From: Bacilli bacterium
GTDB lineage: Bacteria; Bacillota_I; Bacilli_A; RF39; UBA660
Direction of reading: 5' to 3'
NCBI GenBank assembly: GCA_017627015.1
Contig: JAGAHP010000027.1
Location: 1-64,000, forward strand
DNA length: 64,000 nucleotides
Position numbers and translations under genes: made by a program. The notes under the pieces were generated by a model that worked only from the letters and a program-made list of their open reading frames with translations, was not told the origin of the DNA and did not search any database. This document shows positions 8,422-16,797 of this stretch, piece by piece (within the stretch, counting starts at the first letter, position 1; each line of letters starts with the position of its first letter).

Positions 8422-9408
8422 TTGAAAAGAATAATAATATCAGTATTAGTATTAAGTGTATTTTTATTGACAGGATGTACTAAATATACTGAAAAAACAA
8501 TTAAACAAGATTTAAAAAATAATATGAAAGGTATAAAAGGTTATCATTTGTTAGGAGACTTAGAAGTATATAACGGAGATAATACTTATAAATATAAAGT
8601 TGAAACATCTAATGATAAAGATAAATATAGAGTATGTTTAGTTAATAAATCTAACAATCATGAACAAATAATATTAAAGAATGATGATGGTGTATATGTA
8701 TTAACTCCTTCACTAAATAAGAGTTATAAGTTCCAAAGTAATTGGCCAGAAAATAGTTCTCAAATATATTTATTAGAGTCTTTAACAAAAGATATTATTT
8801 CTGATAAAACTATGAAACTAATAGATAAAGGAAATGGATATATTATTGAAACTAAAATAGCGTACTCAAATAATAAGAATCTAGTAAAAGAGAAAATATA
8901 TCTAGATAAAAATCTTAATTTTAAAAAAGTAGAAGTATATGATGAAGCAAATAATTTACAAATGAGAATAGTATTTAGTGAAATAGATAAAAAAGCATCA
9001 TTTAATGATAGTTACTTTGAAGTAAAAGAAAACATGAAATCAAAAAACTCAGAAACAGAAGAAACAATGAGTAAAATAGATGATCCAATTTATCCAATGT
9101 ATTTACCTAGCGGTACATATTTATCTAGTGAGGAATCAGTATCTAAAGAAGAAGGAGAAAGAGTAATTCTTACATTCTCAGGTGAATCACCATTTATACT
9201 TGTACAAGAAACAGTTAATAGTAATGAAGAAGATATACCTGTTATGGGTGAACCAACATTTGTAACTGATACAATAGGAGCTTTATCTAGTAACTCAGTT
9301 GAATTTATGTCTAATGGTATTTCGTATTACTTATCATCAGAAAATTTAACTAAAGAAGAAATGATGCAGGTCGCAGAAAGTATATCACCAGTTGCGGTAA
9401 TGAAATAG
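8422..9408 (+). CDS. LolA-like / DUF4367 lipoprotein
   Basis: A 328-aa surface lipoprotein. The signal peptide ends in a lipobox LLTGC. Residues about 25-215 have the repeated beta-strand pattern of LolA-like lipoprotein-sorting folds. The C-terminal 100 residues match the DUF4367 layout: PMYLPSGTYLSSEE, then a beta block, a GISYYL strand, and the closing LTKEEMMQVAESI. Such two-domain proteins occur in Gram-positives and are linked to envelope or sporulation physiology; the exact role is unknown. TTG at 8422 with AGAGGTG upstream is the preferred start over the GTG at 8413, which lies within that ribosome-binding site. Confidence 0.8.
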   Translation: MKRIIISVLVLSVFLLTGCTKYTEKTIKQDLKNNMKGIKGYHLLGDLEVYNGDNTYKYKVETSNDKDKYRVCLVNKSNNHEQIILKNDDGVYVLTPSLNKSYKFQSNWPENSSQIYLLESLTKDIISDKTMKLIDKGNGYIIETKIAYSNNKNLVKEKIYLDKNLNFKKVEVYDEANNLQMRIVFSEIDKKASFNDSYFEVKENMKSKNSETEETMSKIDDPIYPMYLPSGTYLSSEESVSKEEGERVILTFSGESPFILVQETVNSNEEDIPVMGEPTFVTDTIGALSSNSVEFMSNGISYYLSSENLTKEEMMQVAESISPVAVMK

Positions 9409-9428
9409 ATATTATTATCTATTTTTTT
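9403..9428 (+). terminator. Rho-independent terminator
   Basis: A 9-bp AT-rich stem AAATAGATA / TATCTATTT with loop TTAT and a T run, overlapping the stop codon of the DUF4367 gene. Confidence 0.75.
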
Positions 9429-9439
9429 CTATTTTTTTA

Positions 9440-9448
9440 TGTTATAAT
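9440..9448 (+). promoter_or_regulatory. Extended -10 promoter
   Basis: TGTTATAAT, 17 bases before the ATG at 9465. The leader would be only about 10 bases, barely long enough for the GGTGAT ribosome-binding site. Confidence 0.7.
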
Positions 9449-9464
9449 TACATTGGTGATACAT

Positions 9465-10004
9465 ATGAATAGAAAACAAGTTTTAAAAGAAATGAAAAAG
9501 AATAAAAAGAAACAAATGACTAATGAAGAAGAAAACTATGTTAATAGTTTTGTATTCGCATTATTAACTATAATAATTGTATTAGTTGCGGGTTATTTAT
9601 TTATAGGTATATTTGTAACTAAAACTATTACCTTTGGTGATAAGAAAGAAGACGAAAAGAAAGAAGAAATTAATATAGACAACGATACTATTTTATTAGG
9701 TCAATTATTTGAACAATCAGATGATTCTTATTATGTTCTTGTATATGATAAATCTGATGAAAATAACATATTAACTTCTTGGAAAGGTATATACGAAGGA
9801 AAAGAAGATAAGATAAAAGTATATGTAGTAGATAGTAAAGATAAGATTAATTCTAAGTTTATAGTAGAAAAAGATAGTAATAATAAACCAACAGGATATA
9901 GTGATTTAAAAGTTAAAAGTCCAACACTAATTAAGGTAGAAAACAAAGAAGTTACTGAGTATATCGAAGGTGAAGACGCTATCAAAAATGTGTTTAAAAA
10001 ATAA
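9465..10004 (+). CDS. Uncharacterised single-pass membrane protein
   Basis: A 179-aa protein with a basic N-terminus, one membrane helix (about residues 28-50) and an outer domain of about 125 residues. The outer part begins with an acidic Lys/Glu linker and continues with DSYYVLVYDKSDENN and a KIKVYVVDSKD strand. The order of strands recalls a thioredoxin-like fold, but there is no CxxC or other cysteine, so redox activity is unlikely. I do not recognise a family. The ATG at 9465 fits the ribosome-binding site. Confidence 0.78.
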   Translation: MNRKQVLKEMKKNKKKQMTNEEENYVNSFVFALLTIIIVLVAGYLFIGIFVTKTITFGDKKEDEKKEEINIDNDTILLGQLFEQSDDSYYVLVYDKSDENNILTSWKGIYEGKEDKIKVYVVDSKDKINSKFIVEKDSNNKPTGYSDLKVKSPTLIKVENKEVTEYIEGEDAIKNVFKK

Positions 10005-10030
10005 AAAACTATTTTATAATAGTTTTTTTT
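10004..10030 (+). terminator. Rho-independent terminator
   Basis: Stem AAACTATT / AATAGTTT with loop TTAT, then a T run, immediately behind the stop codon at 10002-10004. Confidence 0.82.
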
Positions 10031-10031
10031 G

Positions 10032-10040
10032 TGTTATGAT
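10032..10040 (+). promoter_or_regulatory. Extended -10 promoter for the S41 protease gene
   Basis: TGTTATGAT directly after the terminator T run and about 19 bases before the ATG. Confidence 0.55.
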
Positions 10041-10058
10041 TATAATGGTGATAATAAG

Positions 10059-11249
10059 ATGAAGAGCAATAAACAAGAAGAAAAACAAGTTAAAAGAGTC
10101 GCATTATATATATTATTTTTATTAGTAGGTGTACTCTTAGGGTCACTATTTACATTTTTTCTAGGGCCTAAACAAAAAGGTGTAACAAAGATAAAATATG
10201 AAGATTCTAAGTATGAAGCATTATATGAAACATATGATGCGATAAAAGAAAACTATTATAAGGATGTAAAAGATGAGACACTAATTAATGGCGCTATAGA
10301 TGGTATGATGAAATCACTTGATGATAAGCATTCTATGTTCTTTGATAAAGAAGCTAAAAAAGAATTTGAAGATGAACTTTCAGGAACATATTATGGAATA
10401 GGCGCAGAAATAAAAGAGACAAATGAAAAAGAAGTAATGGTTAATAAGGTGTTTGATGGTTCTCCAGCTGAAAAAGCAGGTTTAAAACAAGGCGATATAT
10501 TTGTTAGTATTGATGGTAAAAGTACAGAAGGAAAAACACCAACTGAAATAGCTAAAACTTTAAGAAGTAAAAGTAAAGATACTTCAACTATTGTTATTAA
10601 AAGAGATGGTGAAGAAGTAACAATTAAAGTACAAAAAGATATAGTTGATTTATTATCAGTAAGTTCAGAAATGTTAGAGGATAATGTAGGATATATATCA
10701 GTTACTATTTTTGGTGAAAGAACTTATACACAATTTGTTGACGCAATTAATAATTTAGAAGGTCAAGGTATGAAAAGCTTGATAATAGATTTAAGAGGAA
10801 ACTCTGGTGGATATTTATCTACTGTTACTAATATGATTAGTGAATTTGTGGATAGTAAAACAGTAATATATCAAATGAAAACAAGAAAAGGAACTACTCC
10901 TTATACTTCAGTAAATAATAAAACAAAGAATTATAAAATAGTAGTTCTAGTTGATGAAAATAGTGCATCTGCATCAGAAATAATGGCATCAGCTATGCAA
11001 GAACAATATCACGCTACATTAGTAGGTGTAACTACTTATGGTAAAGGTACTGTTCAAGAACCAAAAGATTTAAGTAATGGTACATTAATCAAATATACTA
11101 TTCAAGAATGGTTAACAAGTAAAGGTAATAGTATAAATGATAAAGGTGTTAAACCAGACGTAGAAATAGAATTAAGTGAAGATTTTAAAAATAATCCAAT
11201 AAGAGAAAATGATAACCAACTACAAAAAGCTATAGAAATACTAAAATAA
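10059..11249 (+). CDS. S41 family C-terminal processing protease
   Basis: A 396-aa membrane-anchored serine protease of the CtpA/CtpB type. There is an N-terminal membrane helix (residues about 14-36), then the N-terminal helical lid (YEALYETYDAIKENYYKD), a PDZ domain at about 120-200 (GIGAEIK, then SPAEKAGLKQGDIFVSIDG), and the S41 catalytic core. The nucleophile Ser is in DENSASASEI and the general-base Lys in TTYGKGTVQE. It acts outside the membrane on protein C-termini, often in regulated signalling or envelope turnover. The ATG at 10059 follows GGTGATAATAAG. The following small gene starts 12 bases downstream. Confidence 0.95.
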   Translation: MKSNKQEEKQVKRVALYILFLLVGVLLGSLFTFFLGPKQKGVTKIKYEDSKYEALYETYDAIKENYYKDVKDETLINGAIDGMMKSLDDKHSMFFDKEAKKEFEDELSGTYYGIGAEIKETNEKEVMVNKVFDGSPAEKAGLKQGDIFVSIDGKSTEGKTPTEIAKTLRSKSKDTSTIVIKRDGEEVTIKVQKDIVDLLSVSSEMLEDNVGYISVTIFGERTYTQFVDAINNLEGQGMKSLIIDLRGNSGGYLSTVTNMISEFVDSKTVIYQMKTRKGTTPYTSVNNKTKNYKIVVLVDENSASASEIMASAMQEQYHATLVGVTTYGKGTVQEPKDLSNGTLIKYTIQEWLTSKGNSINDKGVKPDVEIELSEDFKNNPIRENDNQLQKAIEILK

Positions 11250-11261
11250 GGAGGTAATAGC

Positions 11262-11730
11262 ATGGAAGAAAAGAAAGAAATAGTTGAAACAACAAACTCA
11301 CAATCAGATGAATTATGGGATGGAATTAATGGAGTTAGACCAAAGGATCCAAATGAATCATTAGAATATCCACTAAAGGAGAAAATTAAAGCATTTTTAT
11401 CAGAATATACTGTAGCGAAAACAGAGGAAGCTAAAGAAGCAGCTAAAACTAAATTTAGTGAGGCTATTAAAGACTGCAAGAGTAAAACTTCAGTACTTGC
11501 GGCAATGGAATAAAATTGAAGGGTATGAATTTGTGTGTAGTGAACTACAAAGATTATTAAATGATAACTATACACCACCTGTAGAAGATTTTAGTAAAGA
11601 ATACGCAGTTGAATCAGACAGTATGGTTCAAAGAATAAGAGATTTAGGAAAAGAAGAATTAAGCAAAAGTTCAAATACTACATATATAGATGAAAATGGT
11701 AGAATGACTAATAAAAAACCATTAATATAA
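11262..11730 (+). pseudogene. Small helical protein gene split by a +1 frameshift
   Basis: Two overlapping frames look like one 155-aa gene. The first frame (11262-11513, good AGGAGG ribosome-binding site) encodes an 83-aa acidic protein ending in a helix, AAKTKFSEAIKDCKSKTS then VLAAME, and stops at TAA 11511-11513. In the +1 frame the helix continues without a break as KIEGYEFVCSELQRLLNDNY and runs to 11730. Removing one base at GAATAAAATT (about 11508-11515) joins AAME to KIEG. The second frame has no convincing start of its own, although a GTG at 11534 is preceded by GAAGGG. I recognise no family. It could be a real mutation, a sequencing error or programmed frameshifting. Confidence 0.65.
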
Positions 11731-11745
11731 TTATTAATAATTGTT

Positions 11746-11771
11746 AAGGAAAAGAAATTTTCCTTTTTTTT
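11746..11771 (+). terminator. Rho-independent terminator
   Basis: An 8-bp stem AAGGAAAA / TTTTCCTT with loop GAAA, a stable tetraloop, then a T run. Confidence 0.88.
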
Positions 11772-11786
11772 ATTACTAAAATGGAG

Positions 11787-11792
11787 TATAAT
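11787..11792 (+). promoter_or_regulatory. -10 box for the DUF402 gene
   Basis: TATAAT 25 bases before the ATG at 11818. No clear -35 box or TGn extension. Confidence 0.5.
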
Positions 11793-11817
11793 ACTAAAAG
11801 GAATGAGGAAGTAAAAT

Positions 11818-12345
11818 ATGAAGAAAGGTGAAAAGTATAATATACATGGTTATAAACATAATGGTAAGCTTTATAAAACTTGGGATGAAGCAATACTTTT
11901 AGACGAAACTGATGATTATTATGTTTTTGGTAATAGAAATACTAAAGTAACTAAAATATTTGGTAAGAGTTGGTATACAAAAGAAACTGCTATATTATTT
12001 TATTTTAAAAATAACTGGTATAACGTAGTTGCGCAGTTAAAGAAAAAAGGTGTTTACTATTACTGTAATATCGCATCTCCTGTAGTTATTGATGGTAAAA
12101 CTATTAAGTTTATAGATTATGATTTAGATTTAAGGGTATTTCCAGATAATACATATAAAGTACTTGATAAATCAGAATATGAATATCATAAAAGATTAAT
12201 GAAGTATCCTGAAGATTTACAAAAAATATTAAAGTTTAAATTAGATGAGCTAATAAAGAGATTTAATGAGAGAAAAGTACCATTTGATGAAGAACTATTA
12301 AAAACATATGAAAAAAAATATAACCATTACAAAAATATTAACTAG
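11818..12345 (+). CDS. DUF402 nucleoside tri-/diphosphate phosphatase
   Basis: A 175-aa protein very similar in layout to Bacillus YgaC and staphylococcal SA1684: YNIHGYKHNGKLYKTWDEA at the start, then TKIFGKSWYTKETAILFYF, a GVYYYCNIASP strand and the metal-site run KFIDYDLDLRVFPD. The C-terminal helix (EYHKRLMKYPEDLQKIL) is also family-typical. Family members hydrolyse nucleoside tri- and diphosphates with metal ions. Normal length, cytoplasmic, monocistronic between two terminators. Confidence 0.9.
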   Translation: MKKGEKYNIHGYKHNGKLYKTWDEAILLDETDDYYVFGNRNTKVTKIFGKSWYTKETAILFYFKNNWYNVVAQLKKKGVYYYCNIASPVVIDGKTIKFIDYDLDLRVFPDNTYKVLDKSEYEYHKRLMKYPEDLQKILKFKLDELIKRFNERKVPFDEELLKTYEKKYNHYKNIN

Positions 12346-12364
12346 TTAGTTAATATTTTTTTTG
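12331..12364 (+). terminator. Rho-independent terminator
   Basis: A 12-bp stem AAAAATATTAAC / GTTAATATTTTT with loop TAGTTA that contains part of the stop codon, then a T run. Confidence 0.82.
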
Positions 12365-12420
12365 AATATTTTTTCTTAAAACTACCATAACAATCATAAG
12401 ATGTATTAGGGAGGAATACT

Positions 12421-14649
12421 ATGTTTGGTAAGTTTAGTGAAGAATCTAGAAAAGCATTAACTATCGCAAAAGAAGAGATGAATAAATTAAAACATCCATT
12501 TGTAGGGAGTGAACATTTATTACTCGGAATATTATATTTAAATAATGATTTGACTAAGAAATTAAAAAAATATAATTTAACATATAAATCTTTTAAAGAA
12601 GAACTAATAAAAATAGTAGGTACAGGAAAAGAAAATAATGATTGGTTTTTATATACACCACTTTTAAAAAGAGTACTAGAAAGAGTAGTAATAGATTCTA
12701 AGGAAACAAATGAAGAAATAACAATTACTAATTTATTTTTATCTATACTAAATGAAGGAGAAGGAGTTGCGTATAGATTATTACTTGGCATGAATATAGA
12801 TTTAGAAAAAATATATTATGATATAAGTAATAATGTAAAAAGAAAAAGAAGTAAAAAACTATTAATTGATGAAATAGGTATTGATATAAATAAAGAAGTA
12901 AAAAAGAATAATATAGATCCTGTTTTTGGTAGAGAAGATGAAACTAATAGATTAATTGAGGTACTTTGTAGAAGAACTAAAAACAATCCAGTACTTGTAG
13001 GTAATGCAGGGGTAGGGAAGACCGCTATAGTAGAAAATCTTGCTAGAAGAATAGTAGATTTAGATGTACCTAACAATTTGCTAAATAAAAGGATTATATC
13101 ATTAGATATGGGATCTTTAATATCTGGAACTAAATATAGAGGTGAATTTGAAGAAAAATTAAAAAAGATAATAAATGAAATAACTGATAATGAAGATATA
13201 ATTCTATTTATAGATGAAATACATACAATAGTGGGCGCAGGAGGAGCAGAAGGGGCAGTAGATGCATCTAATATATTAAAACCATTTCTCGCAAGAGGAA
13301 AGGTAAGAATAATAGGTTCAACAACTATAACGGAATATAATAAATATATAGAAAAAGATAAAGCACTTGATAGAAGGTTTCAAAAAATATTAGTAGAAGA
13401 ACCAAATAAAAAGAATTTAAAAAATATATTAATAAATTTAAAAGAAATATATGAAAGTTATCATGGAGTAATTATAGAAGATAAAATAATAGATGAAATT
13501 ATTAATTTATCAAGTAAATATATTTATGATAGATATGAACCAGATAGATCAATTGATATACTAGATGAAGTATCTTCTAAAGTTTCTCTAAAAGAAATAA
13601 AAGAAGAAAAAGAAATATTAAAATTAACTAAAGATATAGATAATATTAAAAAGAAAAAAGATAATTCTATTAAAAAAGAAGATTATAAACTTGCGTGTCA
13701 GTATAAAGAAAAAGAACTTTCTTTATTAAACAAAAAAGATAAGTTAGAAATAGAATTATTAAAAAAGAAAAAAATAAAAAAAGTTACATCTAATGATGTT
13801 AGAGAAGTGATTAGTAGAATTACAGGTATACCGATTATATCAAACGAAAATGATTTGTTTAGAAGCATAAAACTAATAGAAACTAAACTAAAAAGTTCTA
13901 TTATTGGACAAGATAATATTATTGATAATTTAGTTGAGATTACAAAAAAGATAAAGTTAGGTATAAAAGAACCTAATAAAAGTTATTCACTTTTATTTAG
14001 TGGAAGCACAGGTGTTGGTAAAACATTATTATCTAAAAAGTATGCATCTTTACTATCTAATAAAACAATTAAAATAGATATGAATGAATTTACTTTAAAA
14101 GAAAGTATAAATAAATTAATAGGTTCTCCATCTGGATATGTAGGATATGATGATGATAAAAATGTATTAGAGGAAATTAGAAATAATCCATATTCAGTTT
14201 TAATATTAGATGAAATCGAAAAAGCACATCCATCTATTATTAATTTCTTTTTAAATATATTAGATGAAGGATACTGCTCCGATAATAAAGGTAATAAGAT
14301 TAGATTTGATAATGTTTTAATAATTATGACTACTAATGCATTAACTAAAAAAGATAAAGTAGGTTTTAATAATAATAAAAAAAGTACAGACTTTTTTTCA
14401 AAAGAATTTTTAAATAGAATAGATGATGTATTAGAGTTTAATTCTTTAAATGAAACTGATATTAATAGAATTATATTTAGCGAATTAAACAAATATAATA
14501 AAAAGCATAAATGTAATTTAACATTAGATTTATCAGAAATAAAATATATTAAAGAGAAAAGTGATTTTAATAATTATGGCGCTAGAAAATTAAATAGAAA
14601 TATAAGAAAAGAATTAGATAGAAAATTAATAGATAAAATATTTATTTAG
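12421..14649 (+). CDS. clpC: ATP-dependent Clp protease ATPase subunit ClpC
   Basis: A 742-aa AAA+ unfoldase of the ClpC type, which with ClpP degrades misfolded and adaptor-delivered proteins. Order: Clp-N repeats (about 1-145, opening FSEESRKALTIAKEEM), AAA1 with Walker A GNAGVGKT (194-201) and Walker B LFIDEIHT, a short ClpC-type middle coiled coil with an EDYKLACQYKEKELSL UVR-like part, and AAA2 with Walker A GSTGVGKT (528-535) and LILDEIEKAHP. It is shorter than the roughly 810 aa of Bacillus ClpC, mainly through trimmed loops and C-terminus. No ctsR, mcsA or mcsB is adjacent and I see no CtsR heptamer repeat upstream. The ribosome-binding site is GGGAGG. Confidence 0.94.
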   Translation: MFGKFSEESRKALTIAKEEMNKLKHPFVGSEHLLLGILYLNNDLTKKLKKYNLTYKSFKEELIKIVGTGKENNDWFLYTPLLKRVLERVVIDSKETNEEITITNLFLSILNEGEGVAYRLLLGMNIDLEKIYYDISNNVKRKRSKKLLIDEIGIDINKEVKKNNIDPVFGREDETNRLIEVLCRRTKNNPVLVGNAGVGKTAIVENLARRIVDLDVPNNLLNKRIISLDMGSLISGTKYRGEFEEKLKKIINEITDNEDIILFIDEIHTIVGAGGAEGAVDASNILKPFLARGKVRIIGSTTITEYNKYIEKDKALDRRFQKILVEEPNKKNLKNILINLKEIYESYHGVIIEDKIIDEIINLSSKYIYDRYEPDRSIDILDEVSSKVSLKEIKEEKEILKLTKDIDNIKKKKDNSIKKEDYKLACQYKEKELSLLNKKDKLEIELLKKKKIKKVTSNDVREVISRITGIPIISNENDLFRSIKLIETKLKSSIIGQDNIIDNLVEITKKIKLGIKEPNKSYSLLFSGSTGVGKTLLSKKYASLLSNKTIKIDMNEFTLKESINKLIGSPSGYVGYDDDKNVLEEIRNNPYSVLILDEIEKAHPSIINFFLNILDEGYCSDNKGNKIRFDNVLIIMTTNALTKKDKVGFNNNKKSTDFFSKEFLNRIDDVLEFNSLNETDINRIIFSELNKYNKKHKCNLTLDLSEIKYIKEKSDFNNYGARKLNRNIRKELDRKLIDKIFI

Positions 14650-14671
14650 AGGCATACTTGTATGCCTTTTT
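14650..14671 (+). terminator. Rho-independent terminator after clpC
   Basis: Near-palindrome AGGCATAC / GTATGCCT with a very tight loop and a short T run right after the stop codon. Confidence 0.75.
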
Positions 14672-14672
14672 A

Positions 14673-14681
14673 TGATATAAT
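14673..14681 (+). promoter_or_regulatory. Extended -10 promoter for cysS
   Basis: TGATATAAT, two bases after the terminator T run and 19 bases before the cysS ATG. Confidence 0.7.
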
Positions 14682-14700
14682 TTATAAGAAGGGTGATATT

Positions 14701-16086
14701 ATGAAATTATATAATACATTAACAAGACAAGTTGAGGAATTCATTCCTAATGAAGAAGGAAAAGTAAAATTATATACTTGTGGACCAACTGTTTATAGTT
14801 ATGCTCATATAGGTAATATGAGAAACTATATTGGACATGATATATTAGATAAAACATTAAGATACTTAGGATATGAAGTGACTAGATGTATGAATATAAC
14901 AGATGTTGGTCATTTAACTTCTGATTCTGATTCTGGAGAAGACAAAATGCTTAAAGCAGTTAGAAAAGAACATAAGACTGCAATGGAAATTGCTAAATTT
15001 TATACAGATGCCTTTTTTAAGGATTTTGATTTATTAAATTGTAAAAGACCAGAAATAGTTTCACCTGCGACTGAAAATATAGATGAATACATAAAAATAA
15101 TAACTGAATTATTAAAAAAAGGTTATGCATATGAATCAGGTGGAAATGTATATTTTGATACAACTAAATTAGATGATTATTATGCACTTACTAATCATAA
15201 AGAAGATGAAATGGTTGTGGGTGTCAGAGAAGGTGTAGAAGAAGATAGTAATAAACATAATCAAAATGACTTTGTTTTATGGTTTACTACTTCTAAATTT
15301 GAAAATCATGAATTACAATGGGATTCACCTTTTGGAAAAGGATATCCAGGTTGGCATATTGAATGTACTGGTATATCCATAAAGTATTTAGGAGAATACT
15401 TAGATATTCATGGTGGAGGAGTTGACAATATATTCCCGCATCATACAAATGAAATTGCGCAAAGTGAAGGATATTTAGGTCATAAATGGTGTAACTATTG
15501 GTTCCATAATGAACACCTATTAGATGAAACAGGTAAAATGAGTAAGAGTGCGGGAGCTATTCTTACAGTAACCAAATTAAAAGAAGATGGTTATAATCCA
15601 CTTGCATATAGATTTATGTGCTTAAATTCTCACTATAAAAAACAATTAGTATTTTCGTATGAAGCATTAAAACAAAATGAAGATACACTAAATAAATTAA
15701 AGAATAAAACTCTATTTATTGAATCGGATGGAAAATATTCTGAAGAAGATTTTAATAAATATAATGATTTATTTAAAGAATCTATTAGTGATAATTTAAA
15801 TACTGCGAATGCTATAACAGTATTATATGATGTATTAAAAGCAGATATAGGAAACGATACTAAATTAAAGTTAATAGATAATTTTGATAAAGTATTATCA
15901 CTTGATTTATTAAAAGTAGATATAGATAAAGATTTAGAAGAAAAAGTAAACAACCTAATTGAAGAAAGAAATAAATATAAAGAACAAAAGAACTATGAAA
16001 AAGCTGATGAAATAAGAAAACAAATTGAAGACCTAGGAGTTCAAATAAAAGATACAAGGGAAGGAACTAAAATAGTATGGATATGA
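14701..16086 (+). CDS. cysS: Cysteine--tRNA ligase
   Basis: Class I aminoacyl-tRNA synthetase that charges tRNA-Cys, 461 aa, normal length. The HIGH motif reads HIGN (His36-Asn39) and the KMSKS loop is intact (279-283). Zinc ligands are visible: Cys27 in YTCGPTVY, the Cys in GWHIECTGIS, and the His/Glu of HHTNEIAQSEG. The C-terminal DALR helices and the ERNKYKEQKNYEKADEIR helix follow. The ATG at 14701 has AAGGGTGA upstream; the longer frame to 14662 would start before the promoter. Its end overlaps the following protease gene. Confidence 0.97.
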   Translation: MKLYNTLTRQVEEFIPNEEGKVKLYTCGPTVYSYAHIGNMRNYIGHDILDKTLRYLGYEVTRCMNITDVGHLTSDSDSGEDKMLKAVRKEHKTAMEIAKFYTDAFFKDFDLLNCKRPEIVSPATENIDEYIKIITELLKKGYAYESGGNVYFDTTKLDDYYALTNHKEDEMVVGVREGVEEDSNKHNQNDFVLWFTTSKFENHELQWDSPFGKGYPGWHIECTGISIKYLGEYLDIHGGGVDNIFPHHTNEIAQSEGYLGHKWCNYWFHNEHLLDETGKMSKSAGAILTVTKLKEDGYNPLAYRFMCLNSHYKKQLVFSYEALKQNEDTLNKLKNKTLFIESDGKYSEEDFNKYNDLFKESISDNLNTANAITVLYDVLKADIGNDTKLKLIDNFDKVLSLDLLKVDIDKDLEEKVNNLIEERNKYKEQKNYEKADEIRKQIEDLGVQIKDTREGTKIVWI

Positions 16087-16751
16087 TTTTTATATTACTT
16101 GCTTTAGCGATAACAGGACTTGCTCAAGCAATTTTATCAATTAAATATAGTCATTATAAAAAGATAGATATAGATAATGAATTAACTGGTAAAGAAGTTG
16201 CAGAAAAAATATTAAAAGAACATGGTCTAGATAAAGTTGTTACTGTAAATGAAGTTCCAGGTAATTTAACAGATCATTATAATGATAGAAATAAAACTGT
16301 TAATTTATCAACTGATATTTATGAAGGAACATCTATCGCATCTACTGCAGTAGCGGCTCATGAATGTGGACATGCACTTCAATATAAAGATGGATATGGT
16401 CCTATAAAAGTAAGAAATTCTTTAGTACCAGTAGTTAATATTGGTAATACAGTTGGTTATATTGCTATTGTAATAAGTTTACTTGCGTCATTAACTAATT
16501 TATTCTGGATAGGTATAGTATTAATATCACTAGCTATTGTATTCCAATTAGTAACACTTCCTTGTGAATTTAATGCTAGTAAAAGAGCTAATAAAGTAAT
16601 ATTAGAAATGGGACTAGTAGATGAACATGAACAAAAAGGAACTAAATCAATGCTTAGAGCAGCTGCCTTTACATATGTTGCGGGTTTATTTTCTAGTGTT
16701 TTACAAATTCTAAGATTAGTTTATATATTTAGTGGAAGAAGAAGAGATTAA
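16077..16751 (+). CDS. Membrane zinc metallopeptidase (YugP family)
   Basis: A 224-aa polytopic zinc protease of the YugP/COG2738 type. The zinc-binding helix HECGH is at residues 95-99 in AAHECGHALQ. Flanking membrane segments lie at about 3-22, 125-150 and 150-172, and another at the C-terminus. The conserved PCEFNASKRA block, expected to supply the third ligand region, is present. It overlaps cysS by 10 bases; ATG at 16083 in an ATGA overlap is an alternative start two codons later. Substrates are unknown. Confidence 0.9.
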   Translation: MDMIFILLALAITGLAQAILSIKYSHYKKIDIDNELTGKEVAEKILKEHGLDKVVTVNEVPGNLTDHYNDRNKTVNLSTDIYEGTSIASTAVAAHECGHALQYKDGYGPIKVRNSLVPVVNIGNTVGYIAIVISLLASLTNLFWIGIVLISLAIVFQLVTLPCEFNASKRANKVILEMGLVDEHEQKGTKSMLRAAAFTYVAGLFSSVLQILRLVYIFSGRRRD

Positions 16752-16763
16752 ATCTCTTTTTTT
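16741..16763 (+). terminator. Rho-independent terminator
   Basis: Stem AAGAGAT / ATCTCTT with loop TAA (the stop codon itself), then a T run. Confidence 0.8.
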
Positions 16764-16764
16764 A

Positions 16765-16773
16765 TGTTATAAT
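16765..16773 (+). promoter_or_regulatory. Extended -10 promoter for the flavoprotein pair
   Basis: TGTTATAAT, touching the terminator T run, 25 bases before the ATG at 16798. Confidence 0.7.
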
Positions 16774-16797
16774 ATTTATGGAAATGGGGCATTTTTT

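Noticed and set aside
11102..11578. 158-aa minus-strand frame across the S41 protease end and the small gene
   Set aside because: Antisense to two supported + strand genes, hydrophobic low-complexity composition, no ribosome-binding site.
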